Assembly: GCF_014268805.2 (NCBI RefSeq)
Contig: NZ_JABWRF020000003.1
Location: forward strand, 276,001-340,000
DNA from: Pseudomonas farsensis
Lineage (GTDB): Bacteria > Pseudomonadota > Gammaproteobacteria > Pseudomonadales > Pseudomonadaceae
Direction of reading: 5' to 3'
DNA: 64,000 nucleotides
Part shown: positions 6,700 to 15,682 of the stretch, one piece after another
Position numbering within the stretch: position 1 is the first letter of the stretch
How the letters are laid out: each line of letters opens with the position of its first letter
Position numbers and translations under genes: made by a program
The notes under the pieces: generated by a model
What the model saw: the letters and a program-made list of their open reading frames with translations, nothing else
What the model was told of the DNA's origin: nothing
Databases searched by the model: none

Positions 6700-7794
6700 A
6701 TGTTGCGTCTTGCGTTGTCGTTCGCCTTGCCCACTGCTCTTGTGTTGCTCACTGCCTGCGGCCAGGAGGCCGCGCCACCTGCTGCGCCGCGCCCGGCGCT
6801 AGTGGTTCAGCCACAACCGGCAGGGGCTTCGGCCGACAGCTACCCCGGGGAGGTGCGGGCGCGGTTCGAGCCGGAGCTTGCGTTTCGTATCGCCGGCAAG
6901 GTGAGCAAACGCCTGGTCGAAGAGGGCCAGCGGGTCAATGCCGAACAGGCCCTGGCCGAGCTGGACCCACAGGATGTGCGCCTGCAACTGGAAGCCAACC
7001 GCGCGCAATTGGCTGCTGCCGAAGCCAACCTGGCGCTGGTGCGCGCCGAGCGTGAGCGCTACCAGAAGCTGCTCGACCGGGGCATGGTCAGCCATTCGCA
7101 GTTCGATAACGCCGAAAACCTCTACCGCGCAGGCTTGGCCCGCCTCAAGCAAGCCAAGGCCGAGGCGGATGTCGCCGGCAATCAGGCTGCGTATGCCGTG
7201 CTGCGTGCGCCGCAAGCCGGGGTGATTGCCAAGCGCCAGGTTGAAGTGGGCCAAGTGGTCGCGGCTGGGCAGACCGTGTTTACCCTCGCCGCTGATGGCG
7301 AACGGGAAGTAGCCATCGGCGTGCCAGAGCAGCAGTTCGCCCAGTTTGCCGTGGGCCAGGCGGTGAGCGTTGAGCTATGGTCGCACCCCAACCAGCGCTT
7401 CGAAGGGCGTATCCGTGAGCTGTCGCCTGCGGCAGACCCTCGTTCGCGCACCTTCGCCGCCCGCATCGCCTTTACCGGCAAGGCGCCGGCGGAATTGGGC
7501 CAGAGCGCACGGGTGTTCATCGCCCATGCCGAGCAGGCACCGTTGGCCGTGCCGCTGGCGGCGGTCAGCGCCGAGGGCGGGCAGGCGTATGTGTGGCGGG
7601 TCGGCAAGGACAACCGTCTGCAACGGGCTGCCGTGCGCCTTGGCGCCTACGGTGCCGAAAGCGTGCCCGTGCTCGAAGGCCTGCAGGCTGGCGACTGGGT
7701 GGTTGCCGCCGGAGGCCATGTGCTGCGCGAAGGCCAGCAGGTGCGGCCAGTGGACCGCAACAACCGTGACGTGAACCTGGCGGGCAAGGAGTAG
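6700..7794 (+). CDS. RND efflux membrane fusion lipoprotein
   Basis: This is the periplasmic adaptor of a tripartite efflux pump, 364 residues long. The signal peptide ends in a lipobox (Leu17-Thr-Ala-Cys20), so the mature protein should be lipid-anchored. The lipoyl-like half motif FRIAGKVSKRLVEEGQRV (near residues 62-79) is followed by an alpha-helical coiled-coil hairpin (about 85-145), the second lipoyl half (APQAGVIAKRQVEVGQVV), and a beta-barrel with the typical PAADPRSRTFAARI segment. The transporter gene starts 6 bases after the stop. No outer-membrane channel gene is next door, so a TolC/OprM-type protein encoded elsewhere must be used. Confidence 0.93.
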   Translation: MLRLALSFALPTALVLLTACGQEAAPPAAPRPALVVQPQPAGASADSYPGEVRARFEPELAFRIAGKVSKRLVEEGQRVNAEQALAELDPQDVRLQLEANRAQLAAAEANLALVRAERERYQKLLDRGMVSHSQFDNAENLYRAGLARLKQAKAEADVAGNQAAYAVLRAPQAGVIAKRQVEVGQVVAAGQTVFTLAADGEREVAIGVPEQQFAQFAVGQAVSVELWSHPNQRFEGRIRELSPAADPRSRTFAARIAFTGKAPAELGQSARVFIAHAEQAPLAVPLAAVSAEGGQAYVWRVGKDNRLQRAAVRLGAYGAESVPVLEGLQAGDWVVAAGGHVLREGQQVRPVDRNNRDVNLAGKE

Positions 7795-7800
7795 GTCAGC

Positions 7801-10800
7801 ATGGGTTTCAATCTTTCTGCCTGGGCGCTGCGCAATCGCCAGATCGTGCTGTTCCTGATGATCCTGCTGGCTGCGGTCGGCGCTGTTTCCTACACAAAGT
7901 TGGGGCAAAGCGAAGACCCGCCGTTCACCTTCAAGGCCATGGTCATCCATACCCAGTGGCCGGGGGCCAGTGCCGAGGAGGTCTCGCGCCAGGTTACCGA
8001 GCGTATCGAGAAGAAGCTCATGGAAACCGGCGAGTACGAGAAAATCGTCTCGTTCTCGCGCCCCGGTGAGTCCGAGGTCACCTTCGCTGCCCGCGATTCG
8101 CTGCACTCCAAGGATATCCCCGAGCTGTGGTACCAGATCCGCAAGAAGGTCGAGGACATCCGCCACACCTTGCCGCCCGAGGTCAAAGGCCCATATTTCA
8201 ATGATGAATTCGGCACCACGTTCGGCAATATCTACGCCCTGACCGGCCCAGGTTTCGATTACGCGGTGCTCAAGGATTACGCCGACCGCGTCCAGGTGCA
8301 GTTGCAGCGGGTCAAGGACGTCGGCAAGGTCGAGTTGGTCGGGCTGCAGGATGAAAAAATCTGGATCGAGCTGTCCAACACTAAGCTGGCCACCCTTGGC
8401 GTGCCGCTGAGTGCGGTGCAGCAGGCCCTGCGCGAGCAGAACGCGGTAACCACCGCCGGCTTTTTCGAGACCCCCAGCGAGCGCCTGCAATTGCGCGTCA
8501 GCGGGCGTTTTGACAGTGTCGAGCAGATTCGCCAGTTCCCCATTCGGGTCGGCGACCGTACCTTCCGTATCGGCGATGTCGCCCAAGTGCAGCGCGGCTT
8601 CAATGACCCACCCGCCCCGCGCATGCGTTTCATGGGTGAAGACGCCATCGGCCTTGCGGTGTCGATGAAAGATGGCGGCGATATTCTGGTGCTGGGCAAG
8701 GCCCTTGAAGACGAGTTCGCCCGCCTGGCGCGCAGCCTGCCGGCTGGCATGGAGCTGAGCAAGGTGTCTGACCAGCCCGCAGCGGTGAAGGCCGGGGTGG
8801 GGGAGTTTGTCCAGGTGCTGGTCGAGGCGCTGGCCATTGTGTTGCTGGTGAGCTTCTTCTCGCTCGGCGTGCGTACAGGCCTGGTGGTGGCGCTGGCGAT
8901 CCCGCTGGTGCTGGCCATGACCTTTGCCTTGATGCACTACTTCGGCATCGGCCTGCACAAGATTTCCCTTGGCGCGCTGGTGCTGGCGCTGGGCTTGCTG
9001 GTGGATGACGCGATCATCGCGGTCGAGATGATGGCGATCAAGATGGAGCAGGGCTACGACCGCCTCAAGGCCGCCAGTTACGCCTGGACCAGCACAGCGT
9101 TCCCGATGCTCACTGGCACCCTGATTACCGCTGCGGGCTTCTTGCCCATTGCCACGGCGGCGTCGAGTACCGGCGAGTACACCCGGTCAATCTTCCAGGT
9201 GGTGACCATCGCGCTGCTGACCTCGTGGGTAGCGGCGGTGCTGTTCGTGCCGTACCTGGGCGAGCGCCTGTTGCCAGACCTGGCCAAGCGCCACGCGGCC
9301 CGCCACGGCAGTGACGGGCAGGCCCCGGACCCTTATGCCACGCCGTTCTACCAGCGCGTGCGGCGCGTGGTGGGCTGGTGCGTGCAGCGGCGCAAGACGG
9401 TAATCGTGCTGACCATCGCGGCGTTTGTCGGCAGCATCCTGCTGTTTCGTTTCGTGCCCCAGCAGTTCTTCCCGGCCTCGGGCCGCCCTGAGCTCATGGT
9501 CGACCTCAAGCTTGCCGAAGGCGCTTCGCTGAACAACACCGCCGAGCGCGTGCGCCAGTTGGAGGCGATGTTCAAGCAGCAGGAGGGCATCGATAATTTC
9601 GTGGCCTATGTCGGCACCGGCTCGCCGCGCTTTTACCTGCCGCTTGACCAGCAACTGCCAGCGGCCAGTTTTGCCCAGTTCGTGGTGCTGGCTAAATCCA
9701 TCGATGAGCGCGAACGCCTGCGTAGCTGGCTGATCGCGACGCTCGACGAGCAGTTCCCCGACCTGCGTGGCCGTGTCACGCGCCTGGAAAACGGCCCGCC
9801 GGTGGGCTACCCGGTGCAGTTCCGGGTAACCGGCGAGCACATCGAAAAAGTCCGCGCCCTGGCCCGCGAGGTGGCGGCGAAGGTGCGCGAGAACCCGCAT
9901 GTGGTCAACGTGCACCTGGACTGGGAAGAACCCAGCAAGGCGGTGTACCTGAACATCGACCAGGACCGCGCCCGCGCCCTCGGGGTGAGCACTTCGCACC
10001 TGTCGAGTTTCCTGCAAAGCTCGCTGACTGGCAGCAACGTCAGCCAGTACCGCGAAGACAACGAATTGATCGAGATTGTGCTGCGCGGCACCGAACAGGA
10101 ACGCCGCGAACTGGGCAACCTCGCCAGCCTGGCACTGCCGACCGACAACGGCCAGAGCGTGGCGCTGAGCCAGGTGGCAACGCTTGAATACGGCTTCGAA
10201 GAAGGGGTGATCTGGCACCGCAACCGCCTGCCGACAGTCACCGTGCGCGCCGATATCTACGACAACACCCAGCCGGCCACCTTGACCCACCAGATTCTGC
10301 CGACCCTGCAACAGATCAAGACCGCTTTGCCGGATGGCTACCTGCTGGAGGTGGGCGGCACGGTCGAGGATTCCGAGCGCGGCCAACGTTCAGTGAACGC
10401 CGGCATGCCGCTGTTCATCGTGGTGGTGCTGAGCCTGCTGATGATTCAGCTGCGCAGCTTCTCGCGGATGTTCATGGTGTTCCTCACCGCGCCTCTGGGG
10501 CTGATTGGCGTGACCCTGTTCCTGCTGGTATTTCGCCAACCGTTCGGATTCGTGGCGATGCTGGGCACCATTGCCCTGGCGGGCATGATCATGCGCAACT
10601 CGGTGATTCTGGTCGACCAGATCGAGCAGGACATCGCCGCAGGGCTGGGCCGTTGGGAGGCGATCATCGAAGCGACAGTACGGCGCTTCCGGCCTATCGT
10701 GCTGACGGCATTGGCGGCGGTACTGGCGATGATTCCGCTGTCGCGTAGCGTGTTCTACGGGCCGATGGCGGTGGCGATCATGGGCGGCTTGATCGTGGCG

Positions 10801-10866
10801 ACGGTACTCACCCTGTTGTTCCTGCCGGCGCTGTATGCGGCGTGGTTCAGGGTGAAGAAGGGCTGA
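7801..10866 (+). CDS. RND efflux inner-membrane transporter
   Basis: The 1021-residue protein is a full-length resistance-nodulation-division transporter, exporting substrates by proton antiport. It shows the N-terminal membrane helix, the large periplasmic loop, the transmembrane-4 acidic pair (Asp402-Asp403 in GLLVDDAIIAVEMM) needed for proton relay, and the repeated second half with FGFVAMLGTIALAGMIMRNSVILVDQIE. It belongs to the AcrB/MexF-like family in the broad sense, but is closer to the shorter acriflavin-resistance type pumps than to MexB. It is co-transcribed with the adaptor and probably repressed by the divergent TetR protein. Substrates are unknown. Confidence 0.94.
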   Translation: MGFNLSAWALRNRQIVLFLMILLAAVGAVSYTKLGQSEDPPFTFKAMVIHTQWPGASAEEVSRQVTERIEKKLMETGEYEKIVSFSRPGESEVTFAARDSLHSKDIPELWYQIRKKVEDIRHTLPPEVKGPYFNDEFGTTFGNIYALTGPGFDYAVLKDYADRVQVQLQRVKDVGKVELVGLQDEKIWIELSNTKLATLGVPLSAVQQALREQNAVTTAGFFETPSERLQLRVSGRFDSVEQIRQFPIRVGDRTFRIGDVAQVQRGFNDPPAPRMRFMGEDAIGLAVSMKDGGDILVLGKALEDEFARLARSLPAGMELSKVSDQPAAVKAGVGEFVQVLVEALAIVLLVSFFSLGVRTGLVVALAIPLVLAMTFALMHYFGIGLHKISLGALVLALGLLVDDAIIAVEMMAIKMEQGYDRLKAASYAWTSTAFPMLTGTLITAAGFLPIATAASSTGEYTRSIFQVVTIALLTSWVAAVLFVPYLGERLLPDLAKRHAARHGSDGQAPDPYATPFYQRVRRVVGWCVQRRKTVIVLTIAAFVGSILLFRFVPQQFFPASGRPELMVDLKLAEGASLNNTAERVRQLEAMFKQQEGIDNFVAYVGTGSPRFYLPLDQQLPAASFAQFVVLAKSIDERERLRSWLIATLDEQFPDLRGRVTRLENGPPVGYPVQFRVTGEHIEKVRALAREVAAKVRENPHVVNVHLDWEEPSKAVYLNIDQDRARALGVSTSHLSSFLQSSLTGSNVSQYREDNELIEIVLRGTEQERRELGNLASLALPTDNGQSVALSQVATLEYGFEEGVIWHRNRLPTVTVRADIYDNTQPATLTHQILPTLQQIKTALPDGYLLEVGGTVEDSERGQRSVNAGMPLFIVVVLSLLMIQLRSFSRMFMVFLTAPLGLIGVTLFLLVFRQPFGFVAMLGTIALAGMIMRNSVILVDQIEQDIAAGLGRWEAIIEATVRRFRPIVLTALAAVLAMIPLSRSVFYGPMAVAIMGGLIVATVLTLLFLPALYAAWFRVKKG

Positions 10867-10885
10867 CGCGGGTTGCTTTTGAATG

Positions 10886-11000
10886 TGTAGGAGCGGCCTT
10901 GTGCCGTGAAAGGGCTGCGTAGCAGCCCCGGGATTTTTGCATCACGCGAATATCCAGGGGCTGCTGTGCAGCCCTTTCGCGACACAAGGTCGCTCCTACA
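10886..11000. repeat. REP inverted pair between convergent genes
   Basis: Arms of 44 bp at 10886-10929 and 10957-11000 are reverse complements with few mismatches and match the pair at 1098-1214. They lie between the stop of the RND gene and the convergent DUF4197 gene and may act as a two-way terminator. Confidence 0.85.
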
Positions 11001-11021
11001 AAACCCGCATGCAATAGCGCT

Positions 11022-11711
11022 TCAAAGCGCGCCAAACACCTTCTTGGCAATGCTGGTAGCAGCCTGGGCAGGGTTCTTGCGAATAGTCTCTTCCTGCTTG
11101 GCGATCATTTCGAACAGGCCATCGAGGGCTTTTTCGGTCACGTAGCTCTCGATGTTGGCGCTCTTGGCGTCGACCACCCCCAGGCTTGCGGCCTGGCCTG
11201 CGAAGTTGTTGTACTGCTTGGCCAGCCCCACTTGGTCGGTGGCTTGTTTCACGATAGGCAGGAACTTGGCGCGGATCTGCTCGCGGCTGCTCTTGTTGAG
11301 GTACTGGGTAGCCGAGTCGTTGCCGCCGCTGAGGATGCCCTTGGCGTCGGTCACGGTCATCTTCTTCACGGCATCCAGCAACAGTGCCTGCGCCTGCGGC
11401 ACAGCGGCCTCAGCGGCTTTGTTCATGCTGTTTTCCAGGGCATCGACCTGGTCACCTTTACCAAACATCTTCATCGCCTTTGCGGCCTTGCCCAGCTTGC
11501 CCGGCAGCTCGATGCGCACATCGGGGTTGTTGTTGAAGCCACCCGGGGTGCTCAGTTGCTTGACGGCAACCTGGGCGCCTTGGCTGAGGGCGTCTTTCAG
11601 GCCGGTGGAGGCGTCACCTTGGGACAGGTCGCCAAGCGACAAGGCCATGGCGCTGGCCGACAGCAGCAGGCCGGCACACAGGGTGGTGAAGCGCAGGGAG
11701 GTGCGAAGCAT
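11022..11711 (-). CDS. DUF4197 domain-containing exported protein
   Basis: The 229-residue product begins with a signal peptide (MLRTSLRFTTLCAGLLLSAS, cleavage near AMA-LSL), so it is periplasmic or envelope-located. The remainder is helical and matches DUF4197: GDASTGLKDALSQGAQVAVKQL, then VTDAKGILSGGNDSATQYL and a C-terminal LDGLFEMIAKQEETIRKNP segment. The function of the family is not established. It is followed on the same strand, upstream, by the YbaY-like gene with about 33 bases between them, so a shared transcript is possible. Confidence 0.9.
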   Translation of the reverse strand: MLRTSLRFTTLCAGLLLSASAMALSLGDLSQGDASTGLKDALSQGAQVAVKQLSTPGGFNNNPDVRIELPGKLGKAAKAMKMFGKGDQVDALENSMNKAAEAAVPQAQALLLDAVKKMTVTDAKGILSGGNDSATQYLNKSSREQIRAKFLPIVKQATDQVGLAKQYNNFAGQAASLGVVDAKSANIESYVTEKALDGLFEMIAKQEETIRKNPAQAATSIAKKVFGAL

Positions 11712-11744
11712 GGAGGTTTCCTTGTGAACGGAATGGAACGGGGT

Positions 11745-12143
11745 TCAGCGCACCGGGTCGACCTTGATCCGCAGCGGTTGCGGGTCTTGGCCGTCCAACG
11801 TCACGCTATGGTGCTCGGTGTTAATGAACAATAGCTCGCCATCGAGTTCAATGCGCGCGCTCACCGCGTAGCTGTGGCCCGGCATGATCTGTTCTAGATC
11901 GTAGCTTAAGCTAAACGGCAGTGGCACGTTGCCTTCGACCGGCCCAGCTTGCGATGCCAGGATCACGGACGATGCGTCCGCCCACGATACGTCTTCCAGG
12001 CTCACGCTCAAGTGGGCGCCCAGTGGCAGGGCGATGCGCTGCATGTAGAACACTTCGCCTTCGAGGGTGGTGTAGCACGCAGGTGGGGAGTCTGAACTGG
12101 CTTCGGGAAGGTTGGCGCTGCGTGGGGTAATGAACTCTTTCAT
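11745..12143 (-). CDS. YbaY/YscW-domain protein without a signal peptide
   Basis: The 132-residue product matches the YbaY/YscW beta-domain found in E. coli lipoprotein YbaY and in type III secretion pilotins: LEGEVFYMQRIALPLGAHLSVSLEDVSWAD, then LPFSLSYDLEQI and YAVSARIELDGELLFINTEHH. The start chosen is ATG 12143-12141, which has GGAG five bases upstream; a start 30 codons further upstream lacks such a site. With this start there is no signal peptide or lipobox, unlike YbaY, so the protein should be cytoplasmic unless the start is wrong. The domain call is fairly sure, the role is not. Confidence 0.75.
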   Translation of the reverse strand: MKEFITPRSANLPEASSDSPPACYTTLEGEVFYMQRIALPLGAHLSVSLEDVSWADASSVILASQAGPVEGNVPLPFSLSYDLEQIMPGHSYAVSARIELDGELLFINTEHHSVTLDGQDPQPLRIKVDPVR

Positions 12144-12283
12144 GTAATCTCCGTCGTTTGAGGGGGCTTGGTTTATGCCCACCCCGGACGTTAGTGGGTT
12201 CACTACAGGCAGCGCAGGGGGAATTTCGCTCACTCAGTGGCGGCCATGCGGGAGTGCGGGGCTGCAGTGCAGCCCTCTGTAAA

Positions 12284-14773
12284 TTACTCAGCCAGTACCG
12301 TGTGCGCCTGATCTTCCTGGTGCAACGCCACTTGGCGAATCGACAGGCGCAGCTCTGCCGACAGCACGCGCTTGGCCGCACCTTCGGCCAGCTCGCCGAG
12401 CTTGCTGTGATAACCCAGCTTGCCGTCGGCATCGGGCGTGAGCACGCCTTCGCGCACCAGGGTCTGGATGAAGTGGCGGAACAAGGTCTTGTCGAAAAAC
12501 TCTGGGGCATTGAGCCCATGCAGAATCGACAGGCGCTGCGCCATCATCACGCACAGCTCTTCGAGTTGCTCGGCGCTCAGGCTGTGCTGGCCGCTGTTGA
12601 GCAGCAGCGAGGTGGCCATGTAGAAGCGTTGCAGGGTCTGGGTGATGGTGCGTGCCAGCAGGGTCAGCAGCACGAACTGGCGCGAGCTGGGCGCCGGGCG
12701 CAGGTACACGCCATTTTCGAAACGCAGCAGGCCCTGCTCGACCAGCGCTGCCAGCCATTGGTCGATCACCTCGTCCAGCTCTGCAGGCTCCCAGCGCAGG
12801 AACAGCTCAGCCTGCAAATAGGGGTACAACGCGGTGACGTAGCGCCCGATCAGTTCGCGGCTGATGCGCGAGCTGCTTTGGAAGAAGCTGGCCAGTAGCC
12901 CCGGCAGGGCGAAAATGTGCAGCACGTTGTTGCGGTAATAGGTCATCAGCACCGCATTGCCTTCATCCAGGTACAGGATGCGGCCCATCGCGTCCTTCTG
13001 CTCGGCCAGCAGGTCCATGCCCAGTACGTGGCTGATCATGGCGGGGCCATCGCCTTCGGGCAGGGTGGTGTGCGCCGAATAGGGCACTTGGCGCAGCAGC
13101 GTCATGTACAGGTCGAGAACCCGCACCAAGGCGCGTTCGTCCAAGGCCATGCGGCTGGTGGACAGCAGTGCCATGGCCACCAGGTTGACCGGGTTGACCG
13201 CCGCCGCACCGTTGAGGTGGCGGGCCACGGTCTCGCCAAGGCGGGTGGTGGTTTCGTTGAGCCAGGCCGGGCGGTATTGCGGCGCCAGGTCCTGGATGCG
13301 CCACTCCGGCTGGTGCTGGTCGAGGAAACCGGCCAGGCGGATCGGCTCGCCGAAGTTCACGGCCACCTGGCCAAAGCGCTGCCTGAGCGCGCCAATGACC
13401 TTGAAGATGTCAAAGATCGACTCTTTTTTCTTGCTCGCCCCGCGCAGCTCGCCCAGGTAGGTGCGCCCTTCGAGTACCCGCTCATAGCCGATGTACACCG
13501 GCACAAACACGATGGGGGTCCGCGAGGAGCGCAGGAAGCTGCGCAGGGTGATGGCCAGCATGCCCGGGCGTGGCTGCAGCATACGCCCGGTGCGCGAGCG
13601 GCCACCTTCGACGAAGTACTCCACCGGGAAGCCCTTGGTGAACAGGGTGTGCAGGTATTCGTTGAACACGGCGGTGTACAGCGGGTTGCCCTTGAAGGTG
13701 CGGCGCATGAAGAACGCGCCGCCACGGCGCAGCAGGCTGCCGATCACCGGCATGTTGAGGTTGATGCCGGCGGCGATGTGCGGCGGCGTCAGGCCATTGC
13801 GGAACAACAGGTACGACAGCAGCAGGTAGTCGATATGGCTGCGGTGGCACGGCACGTAGATCACTTCGTGACCGGGGGCGATGCCTTGGACCTGCTCGAT
13901 GTGGTTGACCTTGATGCCGTCGTAGATTTTGTTCCAGAACCAGCTGAGCACCACCTCAAGGAAGCGGATGGCGGTGTAGGTGTAGTCGGATGCGATCTCG
14001 TTGCCGTAGTGCAGCGCCTTGGCCTCGGCCTTGGCGTAGGAGATGTTCTCGCGTTCGGCTTCCTCGCTGATGGCCTGGCGCACCAGCGGATCACGGATCA
14101 GCCCTTTGACCAGATTGCGCCGGTGCGAGATGTCCGGGCCGATGACCGCGGTCTTGAGGTTGCGAAAATGCACGCGCATGACGCGCTGGGCCATGCGCAC
14201 GGTGCGTTCATGGCCTTTGTTGTGGTCGACCAGCTCACGCAGGTGAATGGGCGCCGAGAACTGCACGCGGGTCTTGCGCCCCAGAATCAGAATGCTCAGC
14301 AGCCGGCGCAGGCGCCCGGTGACGGCCCAACTGTCGGCGAACAGCAGCTTCCACGGGCTTGATTCACTGGCCGGAGTCTGCCCCCAGAACACGCTGACCG
14401 GGATGATTTGCGCGTCTTCTTCGGGGTGTTGGGTAATTGCCGATACCAGCCGCTCCAGGGTCGGCGGTGCGCCGCGTTTGTCCTGGCGGCCGAGCCAGTC
14501 GGGGTCGGGGGTGAGGTAGAAGAACGCCGCGGCTTCCTGCAACGGCCCAACCACGACGGGGAGCACCGGGCGCGGCAGCCCCGCTTTGGTGCATTCGTGG
14601 TCGATCACGGCAAGGTCGGTGAGCGACGGCGAGGGCAGGGCATAGAACACCGGGCGGCTGCGGTCGAGCTTGAGGGTGAGTGAGGACTGGTTGATGGTCT
14701 CGGAGCGCACCCACAGGTACAGGACGCGGCGCAGGGCGCCGAAGATCAGGCGGCGCAAGGGGGAACGGGTCAT
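12284..14773 (-). CDS. plsB: Glycerol-3-phosphate 1-O-acyltransferase
   Basis: PlsB acylates position 1 of glycerol-3-phosphate at the inner membrane, the first step of phospholipid synthesis. At 829 residues it has the length of the gammaproteobacterial enzyme. The acyltransferase block I is the HX4D motif His310-Arg-Ser-His-Ile-Asp315 in YVPCHRSHIDYLLLSY. Block III is VEYFVEGGRSRTGRML and block IV is IVFVPVYIGYERVLEG. The start gives MTRSPLRRLIFGALRRVLYLWVR, an amphipathic N-terminus normal for PlsB. It is divergent from the cold-shock gene. Confidence 0.96.
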   Translation of the reverse strand: MTRSPLRRLIFGALRRVLYLWVRSETINQSSLTLKLDRSRPVFYALPSPSLTDLAVIDHECTKAGLPRPVLPVVVGPLQEAAAFFYLTPDPDWLGRQDKRGAPPTLERLVSAITQHPEEDAQIIPVSVFWGQTPASESSPWKLLFADSWAVTGRLRRLLSILILGRKTRVQFSAPIHLRELVDHNKGHERTVRMAQRVMRVHFRNLKTAVIGPDISHRRNLVKGLIRDPLVRQAISEEAERENISYAKAEAKALHYGNEIASDYTYTAIRFLEVVLSWFWNKIYDGIKVNHIEQVQGIAPGHEVIYVPCHRSHIDYLLLSYLLFRNGLTPPHIAAGINLNMPVIGSLLRRGGAFFMRRTFKGNPLYTAVFNEYLHTLFTKGFPVEYFVEGGRSRTGRMLQPRPGMLAITLRSFLRSSRTPIVFVPVYIGYERVLEGRTYLGELRGASKKKESIFDIFKVIGALRQRFGQVAVNFGEPIRLAGFLDQHQPEWRIQDLAPQYRPAWLNETTTRLGETVARHLNGAAAVNPVNLVAMALLSTSRMALDERALVRVLDLYMTLLRQVPYSAHTTLPEGDGPAMISHVLGMDLLAEQKDAMGRILYLDEGNAVLMTYYRNNVLHIFALPGLLASFFQSSSRISRELIGRYVTALYPYLQAELFLRWEPAELDEVIDQWLAALVEQGLLRFENGVYLRPAPSSRQFVLLTLLARTITQTLQRFYMATSLLLNSGQHSLSAEQLEELCVMMAQRLSILHGLNAPEFFDKTLFRHFIQTLVREGVLTPDADGKLGYHSKLGELAEGAAKRVLSAELRLSIRQVALHQEDQAHTVLAE

Positions 14774-14979
14774 CGAGTCATTGCCCTGGCTAAGGGGTTT
14801 CGGGGTTTTTCCATGGCGTTAGTCTGCCGTATCTGCGTAAGTTCAGCAAAAATCGGCATAAACGCGGGGCGTCATCAAATATTTTTCTGGCCTGCCATAT
14901 ACTCGGCCTGCCGCTTGCTTGGTATTCACCCAAGCGGCGACGGCGCAGGTGGTGAGCCTGGGCCGGCAAGGCGATCTTC

Positions 14980-14991
14980 AAAAAAAAAAAA
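14980..14991 (+). other. A12 homopolymer in the leader of the cold-shock gene
   Basis: A run of twelve A residues lies 14 bases before the start codon and just before the ribosome site GGAG (14994-14997). In a GC-rich genome this is conspicuous. A possible -10 (TATACT, 14898-14903) lies about 80 bases upstream without a clear -35. Confidence 0.6.
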
Positions 14992-15005
14992 CCGGAGTAG
15001 TTCAG

Positions 15006-15215
15006 ATGTCGTCTCGTGAGACTGGGAATGTGAAGTGGTTCAACGATGCCAAGGGTTATGGCTTCATTCAGCGCGACGGTGGGGCGGATGTGTTCGTCCA
15101 CTATCGGGCTATCCGCGGAGAGGGGCATCGCACCCTGGTCGAGGGGCAACAGGTGGAGTACGCATTGGTGCAGGGCCAGAAAGGCCTGCAGGCTGAAGAC
15201 GTCGTCGGTCTCTGA
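15006..15215 (+). CDS. Cold-shock-domain protein (CspA family)
   Basis: A 69-residue single cold-shock domain that binds single-stranded RNA or DNA. RNP1 is KGYGFI (16-21) and RNP2 is VFVHY (29-33). The start ATG 15006 is set by GGAG nine bases upstream and by the conserved N-terminus TGNVKWFNDAKGYGF. The 5' leader is long and holds an A12 tract, and csp leaders often act as temperature-responsive RNA. Which csp paralogue this is cannot be decided here. The inverted repeat at 15231-15258 may end the transcript. Confidence 0.92.
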   Translation: MSSRETGNVKWFNDAKGYGFIQRDGGADVFVHYRAIRGEGHRTLVEGQQVEYALVQGQKGLQAEDVVGL

Positions 15216-15230
15216 CCCTTCAAGCCTCAA

Positions 15231-15258
15231 GCTGCAAGCTTTCCGTGGAGCTTGCAGC
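15231..15258. terminator. Inverted repeat after the cold-shock gene
   Basis: GCTGCAAGCT (15231-15240) and AGCTTGCAGC (15249-15258) form a 10-bp stem with an 8-base loop. No T tract follows. The GCTTGCAGCTTG theme repeats at once (to about 15285) and again at 63269-63281, so this may be a further repeat family rather than a classical terminator. Confidence 0.5.
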
Positions 15259-15286
15259 CTGATGCGATCCAGCTTGCAGCTTGCTC

Positions 15287-15664
15287 TCAGTGTGTGCGCC
15301 AGGTGATTTCTTCTTCGCCGTCGGCGCTGATCCGTACCCAGCGGTCGGCATCTTCTTCCCCGTCTTCTTCAGCCCAGCTACCCGGTGCACAGCGCACTTC
15401 GACGTTGAGTGCGGCAAAGGCTGCGCGGGCGCAAGCGATGTCATCGGCCCAGGGGGTGTGCTCGCTTTCCAGGTACAGGCTGTTCCATTTCCCTACAGCC
15501 TTCGGTAACCAAGTGACCGGAATGTTACCGGCCATGCACTTGAAGGTCTGACCTTTCTGCTTCCATTCGCTGCACGGGCCCAAGGCCTGGGCGAGCCAGT
15601 CGGCGATCTGCTTGTGATCGACGTCGGCGTCTTTCAGATAAATTTCGATATCGGGTTGGCGCAT
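15287..15664 (-). CDS. Conserved hypothetical protein, 125 residues
   Basis: I do not recognise a named domain. The protein starts MRQPDIEIYLKDADVDHKQI, has a central WLPKAVGKWNSLYLES segment and an acidic stretch (AEEDGEEDADRW) before the C-terminal WVRISADGEEEITWRTH. It is soluble, with no signal peptide or membrane helix. It starts 18 bases after the rlmA stop, so it is probably the last gene of the dapE-rlmA transcript. Codon use is like that of its neighbours. Confidence 0.8.
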   Translation of the reverse strand: MRQPDIEIYLKDADVDHKQIADWLAQALGPCSEWKQKGQTFKCMAGNIPVTWLPKAVGKWNSLYLESEHTPWADDIACARAAFAALNVEVRCAPGSWAEEDGEEDADRWVRISADGEEEITWRTH

Positions 15665-15682
15665 TGGGGGCTCCGGGTGTGC

